Source of the DNA: Methanoregula sp. UBA154
GTDB taxonomy: Archaea > Halobacteriota > Methanomicrobia > Methanomicrobiales > Methanospirillaceae
Length of the DNA stretch: 64,000 bases
NCBI GenBank assembly: GCA_002502245.1
Contig: DAPW01000015.1
Coordinates: 62,001 to 126,000 of the forward strand
Direction of reading: 5' to 3'
Shown: piece after piece, positions 14,666-23,471 of the stretch
Position numbering within the stretch: position 1 is the stretch's first letter
Layout of the letters: each line of letters begins with the position of its first letter
Notes under the pieces: model-generated
The model's database searches: none
The model's input: the letters and a program-made list of their open reading frames with translations, nothing else
What the model was told of the DNA's origin: nothing
Position numbers and translations under genes: made by a program

Positions 14666-16861
14666 ATGCTGACTTCCACGCTTCCGATCCCGGAGAGTCT
14701 CAGGCACCGGTACCTTGCAAGCGGTATCGTGGAGCTCTATCCCCCGCAGGCAGAATGCATTCAGACGGGGATGCTTGAGGGAAAGAACCTGCTCGTCTCT
14801 ATCCCCACTGCAAGCGGCAAAACCCTGATTGCCGAGATGGCAATGCATACGCATATTGCGAAAAAGGGGAAGTGCCTCTATATCGTCCCGCTCAAGGCAC
14901 TCGCCAGCGAGAAATTCGATGAATTTGCGGGCAAGGGTGTGCGGGTCGGGATTGCTACGGGGGATTTCGACCGCAGGGATGACTCGCTGGCCAGGAATGA
15001 CATTATTGTTGCCACGAGTGAAAAGGTCGACTCTCTCTTACGGAACCGTGCCCGCTGGATCCATGATATCTCCCTTCTTGTTGTCGATGAAATTCACCTG
15101 ATCGACTCGGAGAAACGCGGGCCTACTCTCGAGATGGTAATCGCCAAGCTTCGGTACCAGAATCCGTCCATGCAGGTGATAGGCCTCTCCGCAACCATCG
15201 GCAACCCGCAGCTCCTCGCCGGGTGGCTCGGGGCAGAACTCGTTACCAGCACCTGGCGGCCGGTCGACCTCCGGCAGGGTGTGTTCTGGAACGACCGGAT
15301 CCATTTCCGCGAAGGGGATCGCAAAATAAAACAGATATCAAAGAACTATGAGGACCTCAACCTCTGTCTGGATACTATTGAGGAGGGGGGGCAGTGTCTG
15401 GTCTTCGTCTCCTCACGCCGGAATGCCGAGGCATTTGCCAAGAGGGCTGCCGGCGCAATCAAAAGCGGGGACCCGGAACTGAAGACCTGTGCAGATCGAC
15501 TCAGTGCCGGCGCTGATACAGAGATGGCAAAGAGTCTGGCCCTGTGCGTTTCCAAAGGCTCTGCATTTCACCATGCCGGCCTGAGCCGCGAGGAGCGGGG
15601 AGTCGTTGAGGAGGGATTCCGGAAAGGGCTGATCAAATGCATCTCGTCTACGCCGACCCTCGCCGCAGGCCTGAACCTTCCCGCCCGGCGGGTCATCATC
15701 CGCGATTACCTCCGGTTTGCTGCCGGTGAGGGAATGCAGCCGATTCCGGTAAGCGAGTACCACCAGATGGCAGGGCGGGCCGGACGGCCACGGCTCGATC
15801 CCTACGGCGAGGCTATACTTATCGCCAAGGATGCGGGACAGGTAGAGGAACTGTTCGAGTGGTACATCGATGCCCCTGCAGAAGAGGTGCATTCCCGGAT
15901 CGCCGAGCCCACAGCGCTGTATACCCACGTCCTCTCCCTCGTCGCCTCAGGGTTTGCCGGCACCCGCCCGGAACTGACGGCATTCATGAACCGGTGCTTT
16001 TACGTCCATGAACACCATCAGGGCCGCCTGATGCAGCGGGCAGTGGATTCCGCCCTGAAGTTCCTCGTTGATGCAGAGATGGTGCTGGAAATCGGTGAGC
16101 ATATCGGGGCAACGGAATTCGGATCGCTGGTATCCCGGCTCTATATCGATCCCCGGAGTGCTGCCCTGATCGTGAGCGCGCTCCGGGAAAAAACAGACTA
16201 TGCCGATATCGGCCTCCTCCAGCTCATCTGCAGCACACCGGATATGCCCCGCCTCTATGTCCGGAATTCAGACCGGCCGCAGTTGGACCGGATGATGGAT
16301 GAGCACGAAGAGGAACTCTGGCTTCCCGTGCCCCAAGAGGAGGAGGAGATCGAGGAGTATTTCCGCGCAATCAAGACCGCGATGCTTCTCCGAGACTGGT
16401 CCGATGAACTTCCCGATGCCAGGATCTGTGAGCGCTATGCGGTTGGACCGGGAGACGTGTACGGGATGGTCGAGAGTGTTAACTGGCTCCTGCATGCCAC
16501 CGCCGAGCTCTCTCGTCTGTTTGCACCGGCTTTCCACGCGCAGATCCGGGAGTACGAGATCTGCATGAAGAACGGGATCCGGCGCGAGCTCCTGCCGCTG
16601 GTGAAACTGCGGGGGATCGGGCGGGTCAGGGCGCGCCGGCTCTTCAACAATAACCTTACCTCACCCGATTTAGTTGTTGCCGCCGGATTGGAATCCGTAA
16701 CAAAGATCCTCGGCCGTGGAATTGCCGAACAGATCTTCGCCCAGCTTGAGGGCAAAAAAAGAGGTGGCGGGGCAAAACCTGAGCAGAGCGGATCGCGGGA
16801 GCAGCCATCTCCAGATGAGAACAATAATGATGGACAATCAACACTCTCTCACTTCAGGTGA
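14666..16861 (+). CDS. hel308: Ski2-like DNA helicase Hel308
   Basis: 731 residues, usual length. RecA domains carry the Q-like motif LYPPQAE, Walker A PTASGKTLIAEMAM, LLVVDEIHLID, SATIGNPQ, and motif VI YHQMAGRAGRPRLD. The winged-helix and ratchet domains follow, and near the C-terminus is the helix-hairpin-helix LVKLRGIGRVRARRLFNN. It unwinds lagging strands at stalled replication forks, moving 3' to 5'. A low-complexity tail (KKRGGGAKPEQSGSREQPS) ends the protein. Cgi121 follows with 4 bases between stop and start. Confidence 0.95.
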   Translation: MLTSTLPIPESLRHRYLASGIVELYPPQAECIQTGMLEGKNLLVSIPTASGKTLIAEMAMHTHIAKKGKCLYIVPLKALASEKFDEFAGKGVRVGIATGDFDRRDDSLARNDIIVATSEKVDSLLRNRARWIHDISLLVVDEIHLIDSEKRGPTLEMVIAKLRYQNPSMQVIGLSATIGNPQLLAGWLGAELVTSTWRPVDLRQGVFWNDRIHFREGDRKIKQISKNYEDLNLCLDTIEEGGQCLVFVSSRRNAEAFAKRAAGAIKSGDPELKTCADRLSAGADTEMAKSLALCVSKGSAFHHAGLSREERGVVEEGFRKGLIKCISSTPTLAAGLNLPARRVIIRDYLRFAAGEGMQPIPVSEYHQMAGRAGRPRLDPYGEAILIAKDAGQVEELFEWYIDAPAEEVHSRIAEPTALYTHVLSLVASGFAGTRPELTAFMNRCFYVHEHHQGRLMQRAVDSALKFLVDAEMVLEIGEHIGATEFGSLVSRLYIDPRSAALIVSALREKTDYADIGLLQLICSTPDMPRLYVRNSDRPQLDRMMDEHEEELWLPVPQEEEEIEEYFRAIKTAMLLRDWSDELPDARICERYAVGPGDVYGMVESVNWLLHATAELSRLFAPAFHAQIREYEICMKNGIRRELLPLVKLRGIGRVRARRLFNNNLTSPDLVVAAGLESVTKILGRGIAEQIFAQLEGKKRGGGAKPEQSGSREQPSPDENNNDGQSTLSHFR

Positions 16862-16865
16862 TTGC

Positions 16866-17390
16866 ATGCAACCCATCCCTGCTGTTAGTGATATCCGGAT
16901 TGCCCGGTGCTCGATTCATGACCCGGCAGCATTCCTCCGGGGCCTCCGGGCTGTTGCGGCAGCCCACGGTACCCATATTATCTGTTTCAATGCGGACATG
17001 ATTGCCGGCAGCGTCCATGCCGCAACTGCAGTAGCAATGGCTGTACGGTCATTTGAAGAGGGGCTACCGATCTCGAATACCCTTGAGATGGAGTCTCTTC
17101 TCTTTGCAGCCGGGTCGCGACAGTGCAATATCGCGGCCTCTTTTGGGCTCCACAAGGGTGAGAACCGGGTGTATATCTGCTGTTTCCCTGTGCGGGCGGA
17201 GGTCTGGGCTGCACTTGAACAGTTGTTCTGCTTTATCCGGGAGAACTGGGACACTATCGATCCTGAGAAGAGAGACCGGTTGATGGAGACGTTTGCAATT
17301 TCACGAGAGGAGATAGCCGCTGCCGGCGGGGACGGCCGGATGATCGACCTGGTGCTCGAACGGGTTGCCCTGCTACAGGTCTTACGATAA
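16866..17390 (+). CDS. KEOPS complex subunit Cgi121
   Basis: 174 residues from ATG 16866, with CAGGTGATT covering the hel308 stop as ribosome site. The frame open further upstream is only the hel308 shadow. The fold-defining segments are IICFNADMIAGSVHAATAVA, the conserved NTLEMESLLFAAGSRQ and AASFGLHKGENRVYICCFP, as in archaeal Cgi121. The KEOPS complex makes the t6A modification at position 37 of ANN-decoding tRNAs; Cgi121 recruits tRNA by its CCA end. The hel308-cgi121 linkage is often seen in Euryarchaeota. Confidence 0.9.
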   Translation: MQPIPAVSDIRIARCSIHDPAAFLRGLRAVAAAHGTHIICFNADMIAGSVHAATAVAMAVRSFEEGLPISNTLEMESLLFAAGSRQCNIAASFGLHKGENRVYICCFPVRAEVWAALEQLFCFIRENWDTIDPEKRDRLMETFAISREEIAAAGGDGRMIDLVLERVALLQVLR

Positions 17391-17439
17391 TTTTATAGAG
17401 TGCTGTATAGACTTTGCATCGAAAAAATAAGTTGGCCGC

Positions 17440-17928
17440 TTAACGGTTTGCGTGACTGAGGATATGCGCGATTTCAGGGAGGATCAGCTCTTTGGTCGCC
17501 AGAGTAACCGCGGGTGTTGATCCAGGTATACAGAAGACGGCTTTTCCACCGATGATTCCGGCAACCGCCCGGGACAGCATTGATGCTGTACCGATCTGCT
17601 GGATGCTCTTCATTCGGAAAAATTCACCGAATCCGTCAATCCTCTTCTCAAGAAGGGGGGAGACCGCCTCTATGGTGCAGTCATCGTGGGTGAGTCCTGT
17701 ACCTCCGTTGATGATGATACAGTTGGCTTTTTTTATGGCAAGGAAAAGTTCGTTCCTGATTGCGTCGATACGGTCGGGAACGATCGCATAATGCCGGATG
17801 GGAATAGTCTTTTCCAGAAGGAGTGCGTTGACAGTCTTTCCGCTGGTATCGGTATCTGCGGTCCTGGTTGTTGAGACGGTGATAACAGCGCCGGTAATCT
17901 CGAATGGTCTGGTATGGTTATGGTTCAT
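17440..17928 (-). CDS. moaB: MoaB/MogA-like molybdenum cofactor protein
   Basis: 162 residues from ATG 17928 (MNHNHTRPFEITGAVITVS). The family signatures are ITVSTTRTADTDTSGK, the phosphate/MPT loop IINGGTGLTHDDCTIEAV near residue 80, and CIPGSTPAVTLATKELILPE at the end. Proteins of this family adenylylate molybdopterin before insertion of molybdenum or tungsten. It is convergent with cgi121; the 49-base gap contains T-rich sequence but no strong hairpin. Its start faces the replication origin. Confidence 0.9.
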   Translation of the reverse strand: MNHNHTRPFEITGAVITVSTTRTADTDTSGKTVNALLLEKTIPIRHYAIVPDRIDAIRNELFLAIKKANCIIINGGTGLTHDDCTIEAVSPLLEKRIDGFGEFFRMKSIQQIGTASMLSRAVAGIIGGKAVFCIPGSTPAVTLATKELILPEIAHILSHANR

Positions 17929-18044
17929 GGCAGAAGAGATATTGCCTGTTATCAGTAATGAGAATTCCGGCTTTTCTGATCTTGGTATGGCGTATCCCAT
18001 TCAGAATCACTGTTGTCTGTCAGGCAAACGTTGGACCTGCTGCT

Positions 18045-18104
18045 ACCGGGGATTTTGTTGGTTATTGCCGAAATATATGAATTGTCTGGAAAATCAATAA
18101 CCAT
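18045..18104 (+). repeat. 60-bp direct repeat in oriC, copy 1
   Basis: Runs from ACCGGGGATT to CAATAACCAT. It matches the copy at 18406-18465 at all but about five positions, including an identical ATTGCCGAAATATATGAA block. It lies outside the inverted ORB site, left of the AT-rich core. Confidence 0.85.
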
Positions 18105-18121
18105 ACGCTCTACCGGACCGG

Positions 18122-18146
18122 CACACCCCATTGGTTCGAGTGGAGA
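18122..18146 (-). other. Origin recognition box-like site, inverted
   Basis: On the minus strand the sequence reads TCTCCACTCGAACCAATGGG GTG, close to the ORB core in which a short dyad is followed by a G-run. Its orientation is opposite to the two sites on the right, as expected for boxes flanking an unwinding element. Confidence 0.65.
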
Positions 18147-18351
18147 TTTTATCACGGGTGGGTTGATGCTATGATACCATCCAGAGGTTCTCCGTATTGA
18201 ATTTTTTTTAAAACAGAGAAGATCCTATCTAATCAGAAAATTTCGTAAAGCCTCAGAATCATTTCAGATAGTTTATATAGTACTTAGAATATAATTAAAA
18301 TGGGCTTCCTTTAGAGATTTTCTTAGGAAGGGGGTAGCCCTTCCAGTGTAG

Positions 18352-18374
18352 GTTCCACACGAAACAAAGGGGTG
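18352..18374 (+). other. Origin recognition box-like site
   Basis: Reads GTTCCACACGAAACAAAGGG GTG. The dyad half-sites TTCCA/GAAAC and the downstream G-run match the archaeal ORB. A further half-site, CTTCCAGTGTAG, lies just upstream at about 18340. Confidence 0.75.
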
Positions 18375-18405
18375 CCCCCCAAAACTGATGACCAGAAGTG
18401 CAACC

Positions 18406-18465
18406 ACCGGGGATTTAGCTGGTTATTGCCGAAATATATGAATCGTCTGGAAAATCAATAACTAT
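18406..18465 (+). repeat. 60-bp direct repeat in oriC, copy 2
   Basis: Second copy of the repeat at 18045-18104 in the same orientation, 361 bases further on, located between the two right-hand ORB-like sites. The function is unknown; it may bind the initiator or a segregation factor. Confidence 0.85.
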
Positions 18466-18540
18466 CAGGAACATAAAAATATATTTAATCAAATACCATG
18501 AAATCCGGGCTTTTTCTAAAACAAAGGAAATATAAGAGTA

Positions 18541-18563
18541 ATTCCACTGGAAACAATGGGGTT
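18541..18563 (+). other. Origin recognition box, best match
   Basis: Reads ATTCCACTGGAAACAATGGG GTT, nearly identical to the canonical ORB with its full TTCCACTGGAAAC dyad and G-run. It stands 67 bases before the orc1/cdc6 start, where it could also serve autoregulation. Confidence 0.85.
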
Positions 18564-18629
18564 TATATTCCGGACAAACCGATCGTTTTTTAGTCTTATC
18601 CGGCCAATGCTCAGCTCCACTGTGTACCT

Positions 18630-19922
18630 ATGCCAGAAACTGAAGATTCATCAACAGGTCTTTTTAAGAAATACCTCACCAATAACCGGATATTCAAGGA
18701 CCGGGAGGTCCTCCGTCACTCGTATCGACCCCAGATCCTCCCCCATCGGAAACCTCAGATCGATTTAGTTGCATCCATCCTGGCACCATCCCTCCGGAAT
18801 GAAACCCCGTCGAATATTCTTATCTATGGTAAGACCGGCACCGGAAAGACTGCCTGTGTGCGGTATGTTGGTACCGAACTCGAAAAAGCCAGCAGCAAAA
18901 TGGGAACCCTCTGCCGGATTGTTCATCTCAACTGCGAAGTCATCGATACCCAATACCGTGTTCTCGCTCAGATTGCGAAATGCCTTGATGTTGTTGACGA
19001 ACTGGCCAGCGATAAGGCCAAAACCCATATCCCAATGACCGGCTGGCCAACCGATCAGGTGTATACAGAGCTGAAAAACCAGCTTGAGGCCGGTGGCGGG
19101 GTTCTTGTGATCGTACTGGATGAAATTGACAAGCTCGTCAAGAAGAGCGGCGATGACACGCTCTACAATCTGACACGAATTAATTCCGATCTCAAGAATT
19201 CCAAAGTGAGTATCATCGGCATCTCCAATGATCTCAGTTTTAAGGATTTCCTTGACCCGCGGGTTCTTTCATCGCTCTCTGAGGAGGAGATTGTATTCCC
19301 GCCCTATAATGCCCCCCAGCTTGTGGATATTCTTGCACAGCGTGCGGAGGGTGCATTTGTGCCGGGTGCGATTGCCGAAGGCGTGATCCCGCTCTGCTCG
19401 GCACTTGCAGCACAGGAGCATGGCGATGCGAGAAGGGCGCTCGATCTGTTCAGGATATCCGGTGAACTTGCTGACCGGGACGAGTCTCTGCAGGTTACCG
19501 AGGCTCATGTGAAGCAGGCACAGGCAAAGATCGAGACCGACAGCATGATCGAATGCATTGCAACGCTGCCTACGCAGAGCAAACTCATCCTCTTCTCGAT
19601 GCTGACTCTCGAGAAACTTGGACAGAATATCTTTACGAGCGGGGAAGTCTCACGTATATACCAGGATATTGCACCATCAGTGGAGCTTGATGTACTCACC
19701 CACCGGAGGATAACCGATCTGATCTCCGAGCTGAACATGCTCGGGGTAATTAATACCCGGGTTGTCAGCCGCGGACGGTATGGAAGGACAAAAGAGATGT
19801 GGTTCGATTCAAATACGGGCAAGATTAACGAGGTTGTCCTCAAGGATACCCGTCTGAACGGACTCAAGGATCTCGATGTATCCCAGATGGAAGCAAAGTG
19901 GTTGAAAACCTGGTTCAGGTGA
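18630..19922 (+). CDS. cdc6: Replication initiator Orc1/Cdc6
   Basis: 430 residues, usual length. AAA+ motifs: Walker A ILIYGKTGTGKTACVRYVG near residue 65, Walker B VLVIVLDEIDKLV near 165, sensor 1 IIGISNDL and arginine-finger region DPRVLSSLSEEEI, followed by the sensor-2 segment HGDARRALDLFR. The C-terminal winged helix (about 330-420) contains LTHRRITDLISELNMLGVI. It binds the ORB sites just upstream and loads MCM. It is the only orc1/cdc6 in the window; the position beside the origin is the usual one. Confidence 0.96.
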   Translation: MPETEDSSTGLFKKYLTNNRIFKDREVLRHSYRPQILPHRKPQIDLVASILAPSLRNETPSNILIYGKTGTGKTACVRYVGTELEKASSKMGTLCRIVHLNCEVIDTQYRVLAQIAKCLDVVDELASDKAKTHIPMTGWPTDQVYTELKNQLEAGGGVLVIVLDEIDKLVKKSGDDTLYNLTRINSDLKNSKVSIIGISNDLSFKDFLDPRVLSSLSEEEIVFPPYNAPQLVDILAQRAEGAFVPGAIAEGVIPLCSALAAQEHGDARRALDLFRISGELADRDESLQVTEAHVKQAQAKIETDSMIECIATLPTQSKLILFSMLTLEKLGQNIFTSGEVSRIYQDIAPSVELDVLTHRRITDLISELNMLGVINTRVVSRGRYGRTKEMWFDSNTGKINEVVLKDTRLNGLKDLDVSQMEAKWLKTWFR

Positions 19923-19927
19923 TATAC

Positions 19928-20419
19928 ATGGATGAAAAAGATCTCGAGCTCCTCCGGATTCTTGAGGAGAACTGCCGGCTCTCTTCAGAAGAAATTGCGA
20001 CCATGACCAACCTCAGCGCAAGCGAGGTTGAAACGAGGGTTTGCGCACTTGAAGCTGCACGGGTGATCAAGGGATATTCAACCGTGATCAACTGGGAACG
20101 GGCAGGAAACGGCGAGGTCTCCGCCATCATTGAACTCAAGGTCAGCCCGGAACGTGATTACGGGTACGACAGGATTGCAGAACGGCTCTCCCGGTTCAGG
20201 CAGGTTAAAACCGTCCGCCTTATGACCGGCACCTATGATCTCCAGCTGCTCGTGACCGGAAAAAATATGCAGGAAGTATCCCGGTTTGTGTCCGAACATG
20301 TAGCACCCATGGACCGGATCCGGGAAACCGCGACGCATATTATCATGAAGTCATACAAAGTGAATGGCAATACCCTCTTTGAACAGACAGAGCCGGAACG
20401 CCTGCCCTATTCCCCGTAA
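19928..20419 (+). CDS. Lrp/AsnC family transcriptional regulator
   Basis: 163 residues from ATG 19928, with CAGGTGAT over the cdc6 stop as ribosome site. Residues 1-60 form the helix-turn-helix (ELLRILEENCRLSSEEIATM, then RVCALEAARVIKGYSTVINWE), and 70-150 the RAM domain (VSAIIELKVSPERD ... VKTVRLMTGTYDLQLLVTGK). It is followed after 9 bases by an aminotransferase, a pairing frequent in methanogens, and is expected to sense an amino acid or ligand and regulate this operon. Confidence 0.9.
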   Translation: MDEKDLELLRILEENCRLSSEEIATMTNLSASEVETRVCALEAARVIKGYSTVINWERAGNGEVSAIIELKVSPERDYGYDRIAERLSRFRQVKTVRLMTGTYDLQLLVTGKNMQEVSRFVSEHVAPMDRIRETATHIIMKSYKVNGNTLFEQTEPERLPYSP

Positions 20420-20428
20420 GGTGATATC

Positions 20429-21586
20429 ATGCGTAACTTTGTCTCAAAGCGGGCAGAGGAGATCCCGCCATCGGGGATAAGGAAATTTTTCGACCTTGTC
20501 CTGACCATGGAGGACGTGATCTCCCTCGGTGTTGGCGAACCGGATTTCCGGACCCCGTGGAACATCTGCGAATCGAGCATCTATTCGATCGAGCAGGGCA
20601 CGACCTCATATACCTCCAATAAGGGGCTCCAGACCCTCCGCGATGCCCTCTCCCGGTATCTTGCGCAGCACTATAACCTCCAGTACTCCGGCGATGATGA
20701 GATGATCATCACAACCGGCGTTTCTGAAGGACTGGATATTGCCGTCCGGTCTATTGTGGATCCTGGCGATGAAATACTCATAGCCCAGCCCAGCTACGTT
20801 TCGTATGCTCCCTGTGTCACCCTCGCCGGTGGCAAACCGGTCCCGATCCGGTGCACCGAAAAAGATCATTTCAAGCTGAACCCGGATGCCCTGGCAGAGA
20901 AAATTACTACCAGATCAAAAGCCCTGATCATCAATTTCCCGAACAACCCGACCGGGGGCGTGATGAACCGGGGGGATTTAAAAGCGATAGCGGACATTGT
21001 GATCGATCACGATCTTCTCCTCATCAGCGACGAGGTCTATGCAGAACTCACTTATGAAACGAAGCACTGTGCCACTGCGACGGTCAGCGACCTCCGGGAG
21101 CGGACGATTACCCTCAACGGGTTCTCGAAAGCCTATGCCATGACCGGCTGGAGGGTGGGGTATCTCTGTGCTCCCCGGGACCTGCTGGAGGCTGCGCTGA
21201 AGATACACCAGTATGTCATGCTCTGCGCACCGGTGATGGGGCAGGTTGGGGCTCTCGAGGCCCTCAGGTCTTCTGAAGAAGATAAAAACAGCATGGTGAA
21301 CGAGTACCGGCTCCGTCGTAATATGTTTGTTGCCGGGCTGAACCGGATCGGGCTTTCCTGCCATGTTCCGGAAGGCGCCTTCTATGCCTTCCCTTCCGTA
21401 AAAAAGACCGGCCTTTCAGATGTGGAATTTGCTGAGCGGTTATTAAAAGAACAGCGTGTTGCAGTCGTTCCGGGCAGTGTATTTGGGGCCGGCGGGGAGG
21501 ACCATCTCCGGTGTGCCTATGCAGTCTCCCGCAAAGACCTGAGCACAGCCCTTGGAAGAATGGAAGAGTTCATGAAAACCCTTTGA
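20429..21586 (+). CDS. Class I/II pyridoxal-phosphate aminotransferase
   Basis: 385 residues. Fold type I motifs are LGVGEPDF near residue 33, SYTSNKGLQTLRDALSRYL, the substrate-carboxylate segment NFPNNPTGGVM, SDEVYAELTY, the Schiff-base lysine in LNGFSKAYAMTGWRVGY, and the C-terminal Arg in LRCAYAVS. This is the aspartate/alanine-type subgroup; the exact amino donor cannot be read. It is coupled to the Lrp regulator upstream. Confidence 0.9.
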   Translation: MRNFVSKRAEEIPPSGIRKFFDLVLTMEDVISLGVGEPDFRTPWNICESSIYSIEQGTTSYTSNKGLQTLRDALSRYLAQHYNLQYSGDDEMIITTGVSEGLDIAVRSIVDPGDEILIAQPSYVSYAPCVTLAGGKPVPIRCTEKDHFKLNPDALAEKITTRSKALIINFPNNPTGGVMNRGDLKAIADIVIDHDLLLISDEVYAELTYETKHCATATVSDLRERTITLNGFSKAYAMTGWRVGYLCAPRDLLEAALKIHQYVMLCAPVMGQVGALEALRSSEEDKNSMVNEYRLRRNMFVAGLNRIGLSCHVPEGAFYAFPSVKKTGLSDVEFAERLLKEQRVAVVPGSVFGAGGEDHLRCAYAVSRKDLSTALGRMEEFMKTL

Positions 21587-21693
21587 TCCGGCTCCTTTTT
21601 TCCCTTCCGGAACTCCAACACAGCGTCCTGACAGAACCGGCAATCATGAGGGATAGTTTATTTTGGAACTCGACCAATACTACATGAAAGACA

Positions 21694-22707
21694 ATGAGCT
21701 GTACAATCATCGTTGGTGGATTTTTTGGGGATGAGGGGAAGGGCAAGGTTGTTGCCCATATCGCCTTTAAAGACAAACCCGTGATCATCTCCCGCGGCGG
21801 TGTGGGTCCGAATGCCGGACACACTGTCCAGGTCGGAGACCGCGAATATGGTGTCCGCATGGTGCCGTCCGGTTTTGTCTATAAGGACGCAAAACTCTGC
21901 ATCGGCAGTGGCGTCCTCGTCGATCCACGGGTCCTGAAACACGAGGTCGATACGCTGGGCGTCAAGGGCCGGGTCTTCGTTGACTGGCGCTGCGGGATCA
22001 TCACGGAAGAACATATTGCACGGGACAAGGGCAGCGACCACCTTTCCAAGAAGATCGGAAGCACCGGTTCCGGCTGCGGGCCGGCAAATTCCGACCGGGT
22101 CATGAGGATATCCCCGCAGGCAAAGGACGTTCCCGAACTTGCGGAATACTTACTGGATGTGCCGAAGGCCATAGATGACGAGCTGAAACAAGATCATACC
22201 GTCCTGCTCGAGGGTACCCAGGGTTTTGGTATCTCGCTCTATTATGGAACCTATCCATTCGTGACGAGTAAGGATACCTCCGCTTCGCAGATAGCCGCGG
22301 ATAACGGAGTCGGCCCGACACGGATTGACGATGTTGTCGTTGTATTCAAGGCCTATCCTACCAGGGTCGGCGAAGGACCGTTCAGCACAGAAATGAGCTT
22401 TGAAAAATCCGATGCCATGGGCATCCAGGAATTCGGGACTGTCACGCACCGCAAGCGGCGCATCGGGGGCTGGGACGGGGGCATGGCCCGCTATTCAGCG
22501 ATGATTAACGGGTGTACCCAGGCAGCCATCACCGGTATCGACCGGATCGACAAGGCGTGTTTTGGTGTTACTGACTACAACAAGCTGACCAAGAAAGCCA
22601 GGGATTTCCTCAAGATTGCCGAAGATGACATCGGCTGCCCGATCACGCTCATATCAACCGGCCCCGAAGTTACCCAGATTATTGATATACGGGAAGAACT
22701 GGTATGA
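21694..22707 (+). CDS. purA: Adenylosuccinate synthetase
   Basis: 337 residues, the short archaeal form (bacterial enzymes have about 430). Motifs: the P-loop GGFFGDEGKGKVVAHIA, the IMP-binding GPNAGHTVQVGD, LLEGTQGFGISLYYGTYPFV and TSKDTSASQIAADNG. It joins IMP and aspartate with GTP to give adenylosuccinate in AMP synthesis. The stop overlaps the start of the next gene (ATGA), so the two are translationally coupled. Confidence 0.96.
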   Translation: MSCTIIVGGFFGDEGKGKVVAHIAFKDKPVIISRGGVGPNAGHTVQVGDREYGVRMVPSGFVYKDAKLCIGSGVLVDPRVLKHEVDTLGVKGRVFVDWRCGIITEEHIARDKGSDHLSKKIGSTGSGCGPANSDRVMRISPQAKDVPELAEYLLDVPKAIDDELKQDHTVLLEGTQGFGISLYYGTYPFVTSKDTSASQIAADNGVGPTRIDDVVVVFKAYPTRVGEGPFSTEMSFEKSDAMGIQEFGTVTHRKRRIGGWDGGMARYSAMINGCTQAAITGIDRIDKACFGVTDYNKLTKKARDFLKIAEDDIGCPITLISTGPEVTQIIDIREELV

Positions 22708-22883
22708 AGCGGTCACTTATGGATATTCTCTGCTGCCCTGTCTGCAAGGGAGATCTCACCCTTCATGTTGATGAGGAGAATGAGAAGGAGATACTCGAGG
22801 GGGAACTGCGCTGCGCTGCCTGCCGGGTGGAGTATCCCATCCATGAGGGGATTCCCAATCTCCTCCCCCCCGCAGGCCGCTAA
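22704..22883 (+). CDS. Trm112-like methyltransferase activator
   Basis: 59 residues, MKRSLMDILCCPVCKGDL... The gene starts inside the purA stop (ATGA). A zinc-ribbon is formed by C10/C11-P-V-C14 and LRCAAC near residue 39, followed by the family-typical ending YPIHEGIPNLLP. Trm112-like proteins stabilise and activate several methyltransferases that act on tRNA, rRNA and release factor. No methyltransferase is adjacent, so the partner lies elsewhere. Confidence 0.85.
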   Translation: MKRSLMDILCCPVCKGDLTLHVDEENEKEILEGELRCAACRVEYPIHEGIPNLLPPAGR

Positions 22884-22901
22884 CCGGTCCAGGTGCAGGA
22901 A

Positions 22902-23471
22902 ATGAACCTCCCGCGGCCCATCACGATCCTGTTGTCTGCCGGTGCGGGACCTGGCGAAAGCGGGTATGAAATTTATCTCAACCGCAGCGGCATCAACTCC
23001 ATTGACATCCCCCGGGGGAAAATCATTGCCGAACCAGGTGCAGGGCTCATCTTAAAATTCCTGAATCGTGGTGCACCCGTCCATATCACGATAACTTCTT
23101 CGAATGCCAGTATGTTCACCGATTTTTTCCACGAGAACATGTATATTGTGGATGAAGCGGTCCTTAGCATCCCGATCCGGAAGGACTGCGGGGAAGGCAC
23201 CTTTGAGCTCGAGATTATTGCCGGGTATGGTGTGGTAAAGGCATTGTTACCGGTCTCTATAGTCTCTCTCCAGCGCTCAAGACCGAAAGTTCAGGAAGAA
23301 TATCCGCTGCAGCCAGTCGCACATGGCCGGCCTCACCTGCTGATGGTCACGATGGGAATCGGGCTGATCCTGTACTGCGCATGGCTTTATACGGATATTG
23401 CCTTCCTCAATATCACGTCTTTTATTGTCCTAATTGTTGGTGCTCTCTACACATGGTATCGTCACAGATAG
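22902..23471 (+). CDS. Hypothetical protein with two C-terminal membrane segments
   Basis: 189 residues from ATG 22902 with AGGTG six bases upstream (GTG 22893 is an alternative). Residues 1-130 look like a beta-sandwich (PRPITILLSAGAG ... GAGLILKFLNRGAPVHITI ... GEGTFELEIIAGYGVVKALL) on the order of a small extracytoplasmic or cytoplasmic Ig-like domain; residues 145-188 form two membrane segments (LMVTMGIGLILYCAWLY and ITSFIVLIVGALYTWY). There is no signal peptide, so the domain is cytoplasmic or the insertion is unusual. It overlaps cbiB by 19 bases. I do not recognise the family. Confidence 0.7.
   Translation: MNLPRPITILLSAGAGPGESGYEIYLNRSGINSIDIPRGKIIAEPGAGLILKFLNRGAPVHITITSSNASMFTDFFHENMYIVDEAVLSIPIRKDCGEGTFELEIIAGYGVVKALLPVSIVSLQRSRPKVQEEYPLQPVAHGRPHLLMVTMGIGLILYCAWLYTDIAFLNITSFIVLIVGALYTWYRHR

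Larger units (their letters stand above)
17929..18629. other. Replication origin (oriC) beside orc1/cdc6
   Basis: This 700-base gap before the initiator gene has the standard archaeal origin layout. Three origin recognition box-like sites (18122-18146 inverted, 18352-18374 and 18541-18563 direct) flank a very AT-rich stretch around 18190-18300, the probable unwinding element. A 60-base direct repeat lies at 18045-18104 and 18406-18465. No gene is seen inside. Recognition rests on the ORB core TTCCACTGGAAACAAWGGGGT known from Pyrococcus, Haloferax and others. Confidence 0.85.

Noticed and set aside
18045..18465. The two 60-base repeats as a minimal CRISPR array
   Set aside because: Only two copies, 361 bases apart, non-palindromic and within a replication origin.
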